Assembly: GCF_025024155.1 (NCBI RefSeq)
Contig: NW_026251797.1
Span: 1-64,000 of the forward strand
DNA: 64,000 bases
Source: Gamsiella multidivaricata
Taxonomy: Eukaryota > Mortierellomycota > Mortierellomycetes > Mortierellales > Mortierellaceae
Direction: 5' to 3'
Of this stretch, positions 1 to 10,907 are shown one piece after another. The notes under the pieces are model-generated. The model was not told the origin of the DNA. It was given only the letters and a program-made list of their open reading frames with translations, and made no database searches. The translations under genes were made by a program, and so were the position numbers. Position 1 is the first letter of the stretch. The number at the start of each line of letters is the position of its first letter.

Positions 1-129
1 AACAATCTCCTTGCGTCCGGTGGGATGCTCCTCTGAGACAGCGACGGGAATAGAGGCGACACAGTCTGTGAAGGTGCCGCCTCGGTCGATACAGACACGA
101 ATACTGTTCTTGCCTTCTGTTTTTAGCAT
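1..129 (-). CDS. OXP1: 5-oxoprolinase, N-terminal end only (gene runs off the left edge)
   Basis: The ATG is at 129-127 and 43 codons are visible before the window ends. The frame contains IRVCIDRGGTFTDCVAS, the glycine-rich phosphate-binding start of the hydantoinase A / 5-oxoprolinase family, whose members open with a very similar IDRGGTFTD block. The enzyme hydrolyses 5-oxo-L-proline to glutamate with ATP, in the cytosolic glutathione salvage cycle. The family is about 1200-1300 residues long, so more than 95% lies outside the window. A stand-alone hydantoinase A subunit cannot be excluded, but fungi usually carry the fused form. It is transcribed leftwards, divergently from the PRC1/Ase1 gene. 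Confidence 0.8.
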   Translation of the reverse strand, partial: MLKTEGKNSIRVCIDRGGTFTDCVASIPVAVSEEHPTGRKEIV

Positions 130-862
130 TTTTTCTCTATGTGGTGCGTTTCTATGGGATGGAATGAGAATATGAATGAGGGCACAGGGAGTGGGATGGG
201 GAAGCAAGGAATGAGCGAAGGATAAATGCGTGCGAAAAGAAGGGATCATTTTAAGTCACATCTCAGTGATCATTCGTGGGAAGACCAGGGAAATCTGCAC
301 GGACTTCCACAGTGCGGACAGGCACTGGTACATATATGGGTTCGTCTCCATGTTGATTGATACAATTAAACACCCTGACTCCGAGTCGTTGCTTGCGTTG
401 CAAGGAAGACGCGACCTCCGACTGCGCGGAAACAAAGACACGATCCTAAGCGAGGAGAGTTGAACATCGTCGGGCCAGATGGGTGCCCAAGGATGTCGCT
501 ATAGATGATGCCATAGCAAGACTGTTGACGGCGATTAGAGTGCTCCTGTTGCCTCTGCGTGTTGGGTGTGAGTGAAGTGTGACAATGGGAACACTGGGTT
601 CAAATTTGGTGGCGATATCCCAGAACGCGCAAGGTTCAATAATAGGCAAAGACGCCCTGCCCCTTGGAAAGGAAAAAAATTCTCTGTACGTTTATTCAGG
701 ACGACGCGCGCTCCACCTTCCTGTAAAGATCGCCTCACAACATCCATCCTACACGATCAATTCTGCGCCCATCAACTATTCGCCGTCGACCCGACTACGA
801 GCCGATAACAAATAAATACAGTCTGGAGAGGACCCGCATAGCTCTGCCCACGGAACAGTGGA
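130..862. other. Intergenic region between 5-oxoprolinase and PRC1/Ase1 genes
   Basis: This 733 bp stretch lies between two divergently transcribed genes and presumably carries both promoters and 5' leaders. Short open frames occur on both strands, but none resembles a known family or has a convincing context. No RNA gene, repeat or TATA box stands out. Confidence 0.5.
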
Positions 863-3800
863 ATGTCCTGGAATGATTTCCTGCCCGAGCTGGCAGTCAA
901 GCATGAGGTCCTCGAGTCCCTCTATGCTGACATTGGAACCCCAAACGATGAGAAAGTAAAGCAATGTCAGTCGCTCTTCGACAATCTCATGACCGTCGTC
1001 AGCCAGCATATCGAAACCGTTGAGCGGGAAAGGACTCGTCGTGTTCAGGAGTGCGAACAAATGATGGACGATATCAGGCGCATGACTGGACTCGTCGGAC
1101 AAGGCGAAGAGGGGATCACAAAGCTGGCCGAAACATTGCATGGTATGGCTCTATGGGATCGACACTCACTACTTAGAGAGGAGTATGCATACATATTTGA
1201 GGTGAGTTCTGCTTCCACGTCGCACCACTTGTTATGATCTTTTGAGCGTTTCAGACGCCACTTGATGGCGGTGTCAGCTAATGTAGGAAAATGTCGCTCC
1301 GCCATAGCATTACAATCAAAAGCTGGAAGAAATTAGGGCACTCCATCGGGAACTATCGGGATACGCAACTGTTCTTGGACCAACGTACGTTCAGCCTGGG
1401 CCTTATCCAGAGGAAGGTGCGGCGGTGACCTTTGACGTTATCCAACAGTTCTCGGACAACATTGACGCATGTCAAAGGGAGCAGGTAGGATGTCTTTACC
1501 TGGCCTCCTAACTTCATATGGATGCTATATCAGGATAATTCAGACTAACGCATGTTACCTGTCTGCTCTTTATAATTTTAGAAGCGGCGCATTGGGGTCG
1601 TCGAGAGTGCGATCGTTACCATAAAACACCTCTGGAATGAACTTGGACTGACAGCACAGGATGGATTCGAGCGAGAGATTATCGATTCTGATCAAGGAGA
1701 TATTCCTATCTCAGACGACGCTATGAGACGGCTGGAAATGAAACAAGCTATGGTAATGCAGATGGAATTGCAATATCGATCGCTCGTGCACACTGATGAT
1801 ATGCATACTGATCTTCTACCCTATCCATATCATAGTTGGAAGACGAACGATCCAAACGGGAAACTCTTGTTAAGGATCATATGTCAACGATCACCTCTCT
1901 TTGGGACAAACTGAGGATCGAAGAAGATGAACGCGAGGAGTTTCTCACTGCTCATGTCGGGCTGACTATGGATGTGATCCGAGGCGTAAGTGGTACTTGA
2001 AGCCTGTGGACATTGTGCTCATTAGTCTCATCAGGTCGTAGCCATCATTAATGATCTGTTCTATATTTCGTTGCTTAGTACAAGGCGGAGATGAGCAGGT
2101 TGGAGAAACTGAAGAGTCAAAAGTTAGAGGATTTTATTATGGAGGAAAGAGATGCTCTAGATGAGCTATGGGACAAATTGTATTACTCATCGGATCAACG
2201 CCAGGATTTTTCACCGTTCTTTGACGAGGATTTCACGGATGAAAATCTCGCGCTCCATGAGGCCGAGGTTGCACGCCTAAAGCAGGAGGTCCAGGATAAT
2301 GAGCATATATTGCACGCAATTGAGCAGTATAGGGCAATGCTGGACGATATCAGGAACTTCGAGATCAGCTCTATGGATGCACAGCGACTCTTCCATCGTG
2401 ATCCCGGTCGCCTACTCCGTGAAGAAAAGTTCCGCAATCGGATAGCCCGAGAATTCCCCAAGGTCGAATCAGAGTTAGAAAATGCGTTATACGAGTGGCA
2501 GCAGAACAAAGGACGACCTTTCTTAGTGTATGGCGAGGAGTACATCAACACCATGAAGCAGCACGCACAAGAGGCACGAGAAGGCAAAGAGAATGAGAGA
2601 CTCTGGAGGGTAAGGCGTCCAAGACCTTGACTTGTCGCATTCAATACGTGGTCGAGGAGAAGCTATTCTAATTTGCGTTTTATTCAAATATCTGAACATA
2701 CAGGAACAACGGAAGCAATTGATGTTGCAGAGGGATCTGCGGTATGGCTCTAAGAACCCAAAGAAGGTCGCACCGCAATCGCCTCACCCACGGCATATTT
2801 CTACAAGCCTTATTCCTTCAATTGATCCACCTGCTACCAGCGTATCGCTCCCACAGACCCCCACCTCTAAACGGATCGGGATACCAACAAGTCGGCCAGG
2901 AACCCCCAGTTCACAACACACTAGGACTATATCGTCGTTCATCTCAGCCATGCCAACTACACCCACGAGAGCACGCTCACAAACACACCAGACAGGTTTA
3001 ACCTCGGCTATAGGGTCGATCCCATTCCCCTATTCACCTCGGAGCCATCAGGCGCAACGACATTATGCACAAGATGTCAAATATTATTCTAGGAGCGAAT
3101 CCCCAGCAACAATGTTTTCCTTGACAAAACCTCCCTCAACCCCTACCTCCAAGAACAACGGCATGCGCAGCTCTGGGCCTGCAGCGATGTCGACAACCAG
3201 AGAACAAGTCAGACGGAGCAATTCTGTAATCTCAGTTTCATCCGCCACAACTGAAACCCAGGCAGAGCCCTCGACGCCAACGCGGCCTCGAATCAACCAC
3301 CCTATCAGTTTCGATCTCACTCGATCCTCTATTCAAGAAGAAGACGAAGTGCTGCTTTTATCGCCACGACGACTCAAGAGGACTGCAGCTGATCTCTCCT
3401 CACCGTCGCATACACCATCTGGATCGACAAGAATTCGCCGTCAGGATCACAGGAGGAAGTCAAGAAGCCTCTCGCCTCAGGCAGAGATTTCCTCCGCAAA
3501 GAGTCGACTTCAAACAATGGAGTCTCCATTTGTGTTGAAGACTGCAGACAGACTGGGCCCCGCACAGCTAGCCGCAAAGGGGGCAGAGCAAGGAAATCGG
3601 TTCCTGAAACAGCTTCTAAGAGCAGCAGATGAGCAAGACGATGATATTGATGACGAAATGATGGGCATCGAGGACGATAGCATAGAAGAGGAGGACAGCG
3701 TTATTGAACTCGATCGATCTGAGGCTGAAAAGATCTTTTCGACTCCACGGAGGGCCGTGGAGGTCGTGGAGGTTCAGGATGGCCAGGATTATGAAAGTGA

Positions 3801-4020
3801 TGGCTGGGAGACTGACAACGACGAATCGCCACGGTCAAGGAAACAATCAAAGGTCAATGCTCCAGAAGCATCATCGAGCGCCCTACAAACGCAGCATGAA
3901 GCGAGTAGAGATTCGTGGAACAGTGATGGCGAGGCTTGTCGAATCGAAAGGATGCCATCGTCTTCTACACCATCCTCCAAGCAGGCGCCGGGATTTGAGA
4001 TCAAGTCTGGAGGTTGTTGA
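863..4020 (+). CDS. ASE1: PRC1/Ase1/MAP65-family antiparallel microtubule bundler
   Basis: Six exons: 863-1201, 1308-1484, 1582-1752, 1836-1985, 2079-2609 and 2704-4020. All junctions are GT-AG, and all introns fall between codons. The product is 894 residues. The coiled-coil N-terminal two thirds follows animal PRC1 closely: an early ESLYADIGTP block, a LWDKL repeat, a YYSSDQRQDFSPFF segment, and the family hallmark FHRDPGRLLREEK near residues 384-396, in the spectrin-like microtubule-binding domain. The last 400 residues are Ser/Thr/Pro-rich with an acidic patch and resemble a regulated disordered tail. The family cross-links antiparallel microtubules in the anaphase midzone. The start at 863 is the first ATG giving the expected N-terminus. 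Confidence in the family is high; the tail is lineage-specific. Confidence 0.92.
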
Positions 4021-4205
4021 CGTGGCTGTCCAGGCCATTCCTATTTGTGATATCCTACTCTATACTTAATGTTACCAATCTTTTTTCTTTGTGTTTTTTG
4101 TCTGCTTCAATCCTGTACATTACGCTTCGTTTTCATGTAAATAAACCTATATTTATCTTGTCTTCTAAGCATTTTATTTCGTTTTCCGGTGCGGTAGAAG
4201 CAGCT

Positions 4206-4943
4206 TTAAGCAGTGGTGGCATGCTTCGCAGCACCACGTTTCATGTTCTCCAGCAAGATGGCACGGATACGGGGCCAATCATCCTCAAAGAGCTCGTATT
4301 GCCAGAGAGAGAGCCACTTCTCGGTTGCTTGACACCATACTTCCTCCTTGCGGATATAGGCCATCGGCACACCGCATGTCTCTTCCAGGAACTTGCGCAT
4401 ACCCACATTAGCCTCCGTCGTCTCGTAAAGCAGCTATTGTTTGTCGTCCAGAGGTTGCTCGTTGATTAGTGAAAATGTACATTTTCCGCAGAGATCCTTT
4501 TCAAACACAAGAGTTTGTAGTATTACCTTGTGCAACTTCAGATCCTCAAAAAGCCCACGCATGAGCTCGAACAACGCTTCTATGCCATATCCTCCGGACC
4601 AATATTTCTTTGAGAGAATGATTCCAACTGTTGCATTGCGATCCTTCATATTGATCATATTAGCGCCCATGACGCCCGCAAGCTCTCCTGTGGACTTGTT
4701 GTGGATATAAAATGTCGATCCCCGTTTATCGTTCATGGTCTTGATGTGGTTCTCGCGACGCGCGACTAATTCCTCGGGTTTCCAACCGCCTTGCCATGAT
4801 TTGGCCATGTACTGGAGGTGGACCATCGTTGCAGGGTCCGAGAGCATAGCGCCCATGGCGGCATCGTCCACAGCCGAGGGTGGGTCAAGTGAGAGACGAG
4901 CGGTTTCGACCTTGGAGGTGCTACTGGCGGTATTGTCGGCCAT
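4206..4943 (-). CDS. GNAT-family N-acetyltransferase
   Basis: Two exons: 4943-4527 and 4433-4206, with a 93 bp GT-AG intron between codons. The product is 214 residues. A typical GNAT fold can be read: a beta-strand segment STFYIHNKSTGELAGVMGANMI, then the acetyl-CoA loop region (VGIILSKKYWSGGYGIEAL), then LHKLLYETTEANVGMRKFLEE, where splicing restores the usual substrate-proximal Asn-x-x-Met/Ala-x-x-hydrophobic helix. This layout is like RimJ/RimL-type and small-molecule acetyltransferases in fungi. The acceptor substrate cannot be predicted. The intron is supported because reading through it would destroy the ETTEANVGM motif frame. It converges on PRC1/Ase1 and diverges from the Dap1-like gene, 157 bp away. 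Confidence 0.8.
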
Positions 4944-5100
4944 AGTGTGGGAAGAATGAAGAAAACCGAGCTGAAGAAGGTTACATTTTATAAACACTGG
5001 AATGTTGTGACACTTTCAATGTCACTCAACGTCAAATTTCTTCTCCCAAAGACTTTTTCACATCCTATCCCGCCACGCATATTAATCCAACTGAACGACC

Positions 5101-5989
5101 ATGTCGGCTATATACACGTACATGGAGAACCTGTTCAAGGAGTCTCACACCCTTCCGACGATCGTTGTCACCGTCGCCTTGGCAATCCTCATCACCCTCT
5201 TCCAGGACCAGCGAAAGCAAAGCAAGAAGGAGGACGACAACCAATTAGAAACTACAGACCTTAACAGCCAAGACAAAAAGTCATCCGACGCTGATGCATC
5301 CGAGTCCGCTGCGCCGAAACCCAAAGCATTCGCACTTCCCTCTACGTATGTCTTTTGCACTCTTGTTCATTCTGCTTTCTATGAATCAGTCCGTTCATCC
5401 CAAATAACCTCCCATTTGGTAAAAAAAACAAATCTTATATGGCACGCTGTAGCCCATTGCCACCACCAAATTGGTCCCGGATCTTCTCACAGGACGAGCT
5501 CGCACAGCATGATGGCGCAGCCGATGAGGACAAGCCTATCTATGTAGCCATCAAGGGTACCGTCTTTGATGTCACCACCAAGAAGGCCATGTATGGACCA
5601 TCGGGCGGATACCATTGCTTCGCAGGAAAGGATGCCTCCAAGGTAAATAAAATGCGCTGCAGAATATTCCGTGGGAAACATGGTTTTGCATTTTGCATGG
5701 CTCAAATATGGCCATCCATTAATCACGCCACTGTGTTTAAACAAACAGGCACTCGGAATGAGTTCGCTCAAGGTCGAGGACTGTGTCGCCGACTATAGCG
5801 GCTTGGACGAGAAGGAGGTAACGAGCAACTAGAGTTGTCAAAACAGCGAGTGAGGATGACTATTGCTGGTGATGATAGATCATTAATGTCTTTTTTGCTT
5901 TTAATCTGAAATAGCGAAAGACCCTGGATGACTGGTACACGTTCTTCGAGAAGCGCTATCCTATTGTTGGCAAAACTGCCGACGCGTAA
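5101..5989 (+). CDS. DAP1: Membrane-associated progesterone receptor / Dap1-like haem-binding protein
   Basis: Four exons: 5101-5345, 5453-5642, 5749-5817 and 5915-5989; 192 residues. A transmembrane segment lies at about residues 17-36 ([18 protein letters not shown]), followed by an acidic linker and a cytochrome b5-like MAPR domain from [11 protein letters not shown] to the C-terminus. The haem-pocket signature [21 protein letters not shown] is present, including the Tyr used as axial ligand in this family, and is completed only after joining exons 2 and 3. Dap1/PGRMC proteins sit in the ER membrane and support cytochrome P450 enzymes of sterol synthesis (Erg11). Length and order match the family. 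A perfect A-rich tandem repeat begins about 20 bp after the stop codon. Confidence 0.9.
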
Positions 5990-6009
5990 AGAAATCCAGA
6001 TCGGTATAG

Positions 6010-6045
6010 AAAAAAAAAAAGAAAAAAAAAAAGAAAAAAAAAAAG
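6010..6045. repeat. Three perfect copies of an A11-G unit
   Basis: Eleven A and one G repeat exactly three times, in the probable 3' UTR of the Dap1-like gene and before the 3' end of the convergent MAGO gene. It is a simple-sequence tract and likely length-variable. Confidence 0.85.
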
Positions 6046-6223
6046 AAATAAATCGGTTCGCGAAGACTTTGGATCTACGTGCTGTGGCTCTTCATTCCTG
6101 CTAAGCGGTGATAGAAAGACAGGGGAAATCCATGCGAGGTCAACGCCTTTGACAAATGTATGTGGTTGATGCGCTGTTTTATTCGAGTTCATAGCCCAAT
6201 TGCTCCTGTTCTTGCGATTTGAT

Positions 6224-7391
6224 CTAAATGGGCTTAATCTAAACGATAGCACATATATGAAGTAGAGACATGAATACTGTGCCTCATCTGTAAAAGAGAA
6301 CTCTGTGGCCACATCGAAGAAATGAATAGACAGCCTTACCTTCCAATGCAGAGTGATCAATGAGAATACTAGGCACTTGAGGTCCTGCACCAAGTAGTAA
6401 AAGACACGGAGACCCTCGGGATCTTCGCTTCCCTGCACATCCACAAGCGAGCCAATCTTGGCGGTCTAGTAGGGTGATGATTAATAGAGAATTGATCCGA
6501 AATCAGTAAAAAGTCCTGTATTGTTTTTTATGAGCATTGAAAATTATCCGCGTTCTTGGGTCGCCACTCCTGAAGTGTCCTTTGTCAACCCGATGTACTC
6601 TTCGAACCGTGTCCTTGGACATGGTCAGACTGGATCTGTTCCATGCACTTATATTCCTATAACAGCTGACTGGTTACTATAACCATGCCGTCCAGTTCCC
6701 TGACATCTCGTATCCTGCAAATGTTCTATTGCCAAAATTCCATTGCCATGATCCTTGCCCATAGCTATCGTAGAATGATCCTGATGGTATTTCGCTGGAA
6801 CTTTACCTCAAAAGAAACGTGCTCGTTGCCAAGGCGAATCTCGAGCTCCTGCTTTCCGACGACGTTCTTCTTGGGCCACTTCTGATCATCTTCCTTCATC
6901 ACTTCCGAATCCGCAATGATCCTCTTGAGCTCCTTGATCATCAACGAACTCACAGTCACTGCAACGAGCGATGTTGGTAACAAATAAGAGCATAGAGTGA
7001 GTCCATGCATCCCGATGATATTGATTATAGCATAGGATACGGAGTGATACAGGGTACAATAGCACATACTCTCCTTCTTGATCAAAGAGTCGTTCCTGTA
7101 GTTGGAGTTGTTGGCATATCGGCAACGTCCGTCAGCGTGGAACTCAAACTCGATGAATTCGTGTCCATATCGGCCCTGGTGACCCGAACTATGGTCAAAG
7201 AAATAGTGAATAAAGGTAGATGTCTGAGGGTAAGCATGGATACGCGCTATGTCTGTGTCTTCATGCCTTTGCCTCCTCAATGACCACCATGAGATCCACT
7301 CTTTTGAGGTCGTCCTCCTGTTCCATGAGTTTAACTCTGACAAGGCTATCCTGACTTACTAGTATCGCACATAGAATTCCTCGGATGGCAT
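6224..7391 (-). CDS. MAGO: Mago nashi, exon junction complex core subunit
   Basis: Five exons: 7391-7360, 7188-7070, 6958-6807, 6465-6340 and 6238-6224. The product is 147 residues, against 146 in human MAGOH. Residues can be followed almost end to end: [64 protein letters not shown] and [15 protein letters not shown]. The C-terminal IKPI is encoded with its stop codon by a 15-nt last exon. Mago binds Y14 and clamps eIF4A3 on spliced mRNA in the nucleus and cytoplasm, linking splicing to export, localisation and decay. Retention of the EJC core fits the intron-rich gene structure of this genome. It diverges from the RtcB-like gene with 453 bp between the start codons. Confidence 0.95.
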
Positions 7392-7844
7392 GATGGATGT
7401 GTGTACTGTCCGATGAAGTGCTGGAAGGCGGTCGGCTTGACTTTGGGAGAGGAGCTGATTCGATGCTTGCTCAAGAGTCGCTGATGCCCTTACGTTCAAA
7501 GGCAGTCTTCGCGCGAAGTGGCCTCCCATGACGTAGTCAGCGAGTGCTTCCGCTTGGAAATCCATTCGAACCAAACCGCGGTCGAGGACATTTTAAGTTT
7601 TCTGCATGCCAGTGCAGCGGGACATGACGCACCGATGCAACAAACCGAACCGCAGTTGTATTTTATTTCATCCGCAGCTGTGCATCCTTGGGCTTTGCTC
7701 CTCTGATTTGATATAAAAAGGCTCTTTTCTTTCTTCCTTCACCCATTTACCCACTTTCTTCCCCTGGTCATTTACTCTACTCGTTCTTCGTCCAGCATCT
7801 CTCTCGATACCTTGTCACATACACCTTTAAACTCTCGTAAAAAA
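7392..7844. promoter_or_regulatory. Divergent promoter region between MAGO and the RtcB-like gene
   Basis: This 453 bp region separates the two start codons. The part next to the RtcB-like gene is pyrimidine-rich (about 7720-7800), typical of fungal core promoters and 5' leaders, and contains a TATA element. No coding sequence is supported in it. Confidence 0.6.
7712..7719 (+). promoter_or_regulatory. TATA box for the RtcB-like gene
   Basis: TATAAAAA lies about 126 bp before the ATG at 7845, followed by a CT-rich stretch where transcription would be expected to begin. Position and sequence fit a fungal core promoter; no transcript data were available. Confidence 0.5.
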
Positions 7845-9743
7845 ATGCCCTCCATCCGCCTTACACTCGTTAATAATGCAAAGCAGACGCAACGGTCAGC
7901 AGTCATTCTCAAAGTAGACGACGTTGGATCTGGCGATCCCATCAATGATATCCTTATCCTAGCTAAGAACAAGTTGCGACTCAAGAAGGCAAAGACCTTG
8001 TACCTGAACCATGGAGTCGAATTCACCGATCCAGCCTGGCTGATCAATGGCAAAGTTGCTCAGGATAGGTACTCTCCTCGAAGTCATTGCCAGCTTGAAA
8101 AGTATACATTTAGAATGTCTTATTAACGCAACCGGTTTCCTTTCTGCGCGCTCTAGTCTGATCTACGTGTCTTGCGGGGAGGGATATATTGGACAAACTA
8201 TGGCAGAAGCCGCGCCATCACTAGTACCAGTATCGTCGTCATCGACAGCGGCACAAACAGCTGGCGAGTCGTCAACAACATCCGGCGAGAATGGATCTAC
8301 CGAGTCCAAAGAAAAAAACGATTCAACTACCGCAGCAGACTCATTGGCCCTTGACGCACTTGTGCTCGACAGTGATATATCTGCAACCATCGCCATCCTC
8401 GCCAAGAAGAGCTATATCGACCCGGACGCAAACTCACAACTCAATAGGACAGCAATGTTATCCGGGATGCGTCGAGTCATCGGCCAACCTGACCTCCACC
8501 CAGGTAAGGAGAAAAAAACACGACTGTTTGCCTCCTGATGTAAACTTCGCGGTTCAAATCTCGAGCTGACACTTTTTTCCCCGGGAATGTTACTTATGAA
8601 ATGAAAGGCAATCAATATCCCATTGGAGCAACGTTCATCACCCAAAAACTCATTTATCCAGCCCTGATCGGAAATGATATCGTAAGGATTGTGTATTCAC
8701 TTTATTTTCAGGCACAAAAGAGATCCATGCCAAGTCAGCTAACAGCAAAGCGCATTGATCTCATACGACTATAGGGGTGTGGAATGGCCGTGTACAAAAC
8801 ACGGCTCTCCTCCAATATCAAACCGCAAAAGATCGTCGACAAACTTCACAACCTCGAAGGACGCTGGAAAGAAGGCGACCCTCACGCCTTCCTCATCTCT
8901 CAACTCGGCGAGGAACATTCCGAGACTGGCAAAGCCCATCTTGATCAACTCGGCACCTTGGGCGGTGGAAACCACTTTGCGGAATTCGTTGTGATTGAAA
9001 ACCGCGTCGATCTCGAACTCTGTGACTCCTTTGGGCTGACCGATGACAAGACCTACCTTATCGTCCACTCTGGCTCTCGAAAGTTTGGCCAAAATGTCCT
9101 TGAACTCTCCAACAGTATGCAGACCAAGGCCGAGAAGAAGCATCTTGGTATCGATGCCGATTCCGACGTCGGTCAGACTTATTTGAAGCAGCACGATCTC
9201 GCCTGCGCCTGGGCCAAGACCAACCGCGAGCTCATCGCTCATCGCGTGCTTACCCGCCTGAACGCCGAGGAGGACGCGGCAAAAATCCTGGATATCTGGC
9301 ACAACAACGTCGAACAAAAACTCATCGAGTCCATCGATCCTGAACGACCCTGCTGGGTCCACCGCAAAGGTGCCGCACCCAGTGATCGCGGACTAGTCGT
9401 GATCCCGGGCAGTCGCGGTCATTTCTCGTACCTCGTGCTTCCTGAGGGTGATCAGGATAAGAACGGATTCTCGCTCGCGCATGGAGCAGGTCGCTTATTG
9501 CCCAGAGCCAAGGCCTTACAGAAACGACCTCAGACATCCAAACAGGCATCAATTTCGGCACTACAGACGACCGAGCTGGGTTCAAGTGTTATCTGTGAAG
9601 ATACAGATTTGTTGTTTGAGGAGCAGCCGGGTGCTTACAAGGAGATCACAGATATCATTGACGATCTGGGACCGTTTGTCAAGGTCGTGGCTATCCTCCG
9701 TCCCATTTGCACGTACAAGATGCGCAAAGAGAATCGCACATAG
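7845..9743 (+). CDS. RtcB-family RNA ligase (bacterial RtcB2 / release-factor-H-coupled type) with N-terminal ubiquitin-like domain
   Basis: Four exons: 7845-8068, 8157-8503, 8608-8681 and 8775-9743; 537 residues. Residues 1-88 form a small beta-grasp-like module ending LIYVSCGEGYIG, reminiscent of doublecortin or ubiquitin-like folds. A Ser/Thr-rich linker follows, then the ligase domain from about residue 135. RtcB active-site elements are all present: GNDIGCGM (D214, C217), GGGNHF (N281, H282), VHSGSR (H313), WHNN (H391), VIPGSRG and SLAHGAGR (H451, the expected guanylylated His). The blocks GMRRVIGQPDLHPG, HRKGAAP, SSVICEDTDLLFEE and VAILRPICTYK match the bacterial family usually coupled to release factor H, not the animal HSPC117 tRNA ligase. 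RtcB enzymes join 2',3'-cyclic phosphate or 3'-phosphate ends to 5'-OH ends using GTP and Mn. The in-vivo substrate here is unknown. Introns show it is an established nuclear gene. Confidence 0.85.
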
Positions 9744-9902
9744 ACACCATAGACACATTATTCTTAATACACAGCGGAGTGCTCAGCGCTCGAACAGCGT
9801 TTTTCATTCGTGTGATTAGAACATGGAGTTTTTTTTTTATTGAAGTTTGAAGTTTGTATGATACACGGGGATTGTGGTAGAGAGAATTTGTAGTGTCCGC
9901 GT

Positions 9903-10676
9903 CTAAGCACGGGTCAGCTTTCCGTAGATGTGAAGAGCAAAGACAGAGGCAATGAAGGCCAAGGACAAAACGAGGACAACGACAGGGTCACTAAGCATGA
10001 GCAATAAAAACGAAAGATATTAGTCAATTGCTGCTCCCCAAGATCCAACCAATCGGTTGTAGAAGACAGAATAAATGTATGGGCAAAAGAGGTGTGGGAT
10101 ATGTGTGGTCGACGGACACAGTAACACCTCTCCAGCATCTTCGACTGCATATCGCGCCTCCCGATTGAACAATTGCGACCCATTGAAAGCAAAGCAGAGA
10201 GTGCACTTACACGCGGAGACCAGGGGAATCGTCCGTGTAGATGCGCATCATTCCAGAGGTGCTGGGACCAGGAGCGCGGGAGGTCTGGCCCTTGGAGGCA
10301 GTCGTGCGTCTCCTATTCATTGTGAAAGAAACAAAGAGTTGTTGCCGCTGTTTAGCCTCATCAGATCTTCTAGCTGATCAGGCTCATTCAAAAGACACAG
10401 GTTTCCAAGTCGTCGAGAGTCGAGGCATCGGTCCTTAAAGTAAGACTGACAGCCCGGACGCACCTGACAGCGGCAGCGCGGGGAGAGGCACCGGCGGGGT
10501 TGGGGGATGGAGCAGAGTCAGACTAAGAAAAGACGAGAGGACAAGAATAGGATGTTAATCATCTTTATCCAGATCTGATCCTGTACTGCGGTTTCACTGC
10601 TGAGTAACATGGCTGCTTGAAGGCTCTGCTAGAAATAGTCATTGCCCAAGTTATCGTTCGCAGGCTTGCATACCAT
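9903..10676 (-). CDS. SBH1: Sec61 beta subunit of the ER translocon
   Basis: Four exons: 10676-10674, 10522-10464, 10312-10211 and 9990-9903. The product is 83 residues. The first coding exon contributes only the ATG, followed directly by a gtatgc donor. Joining gives MSDSAPSPNPAGASPRAAAVRR, then a Gly/Ser/Thr-rich cytosolic part, MMRIYTDDSPGLRVDP, and a single C-terminal transmembrane helix (VVVLVLSLAFIASVFALHIYG). This is the complete layout of tail-anchored Sec61 beta/Sbh1 proteins, which stabilise the translocon and guide ribosome or Sec62/63 contact at the ER. It converges on the RtcB-like gene and diverges from phosphomannomutase, 231 bp away. Confidence 0.9.
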
Positions 10677-10907
10677 TATGAGGAAATGAGGAAGGAGTGA
10701 GTGAGTAAAAGGGAAGGATGAAAAAGAAAGTGGATGAAGAACGATGGAACGAATAAAACGCTGCTCGAGGCATGGGCCAATAAGAACGCGCCTTTTCAGT
10801 TCCCCTGGGCAATATCTTTCCCGCAGATATTTAAGCACATCTTTTTGTATTCTCCACACATCAGCTTCATCCTTTCTCATCAACTTCACTCTAATAGCGC
10901 ATCAACC

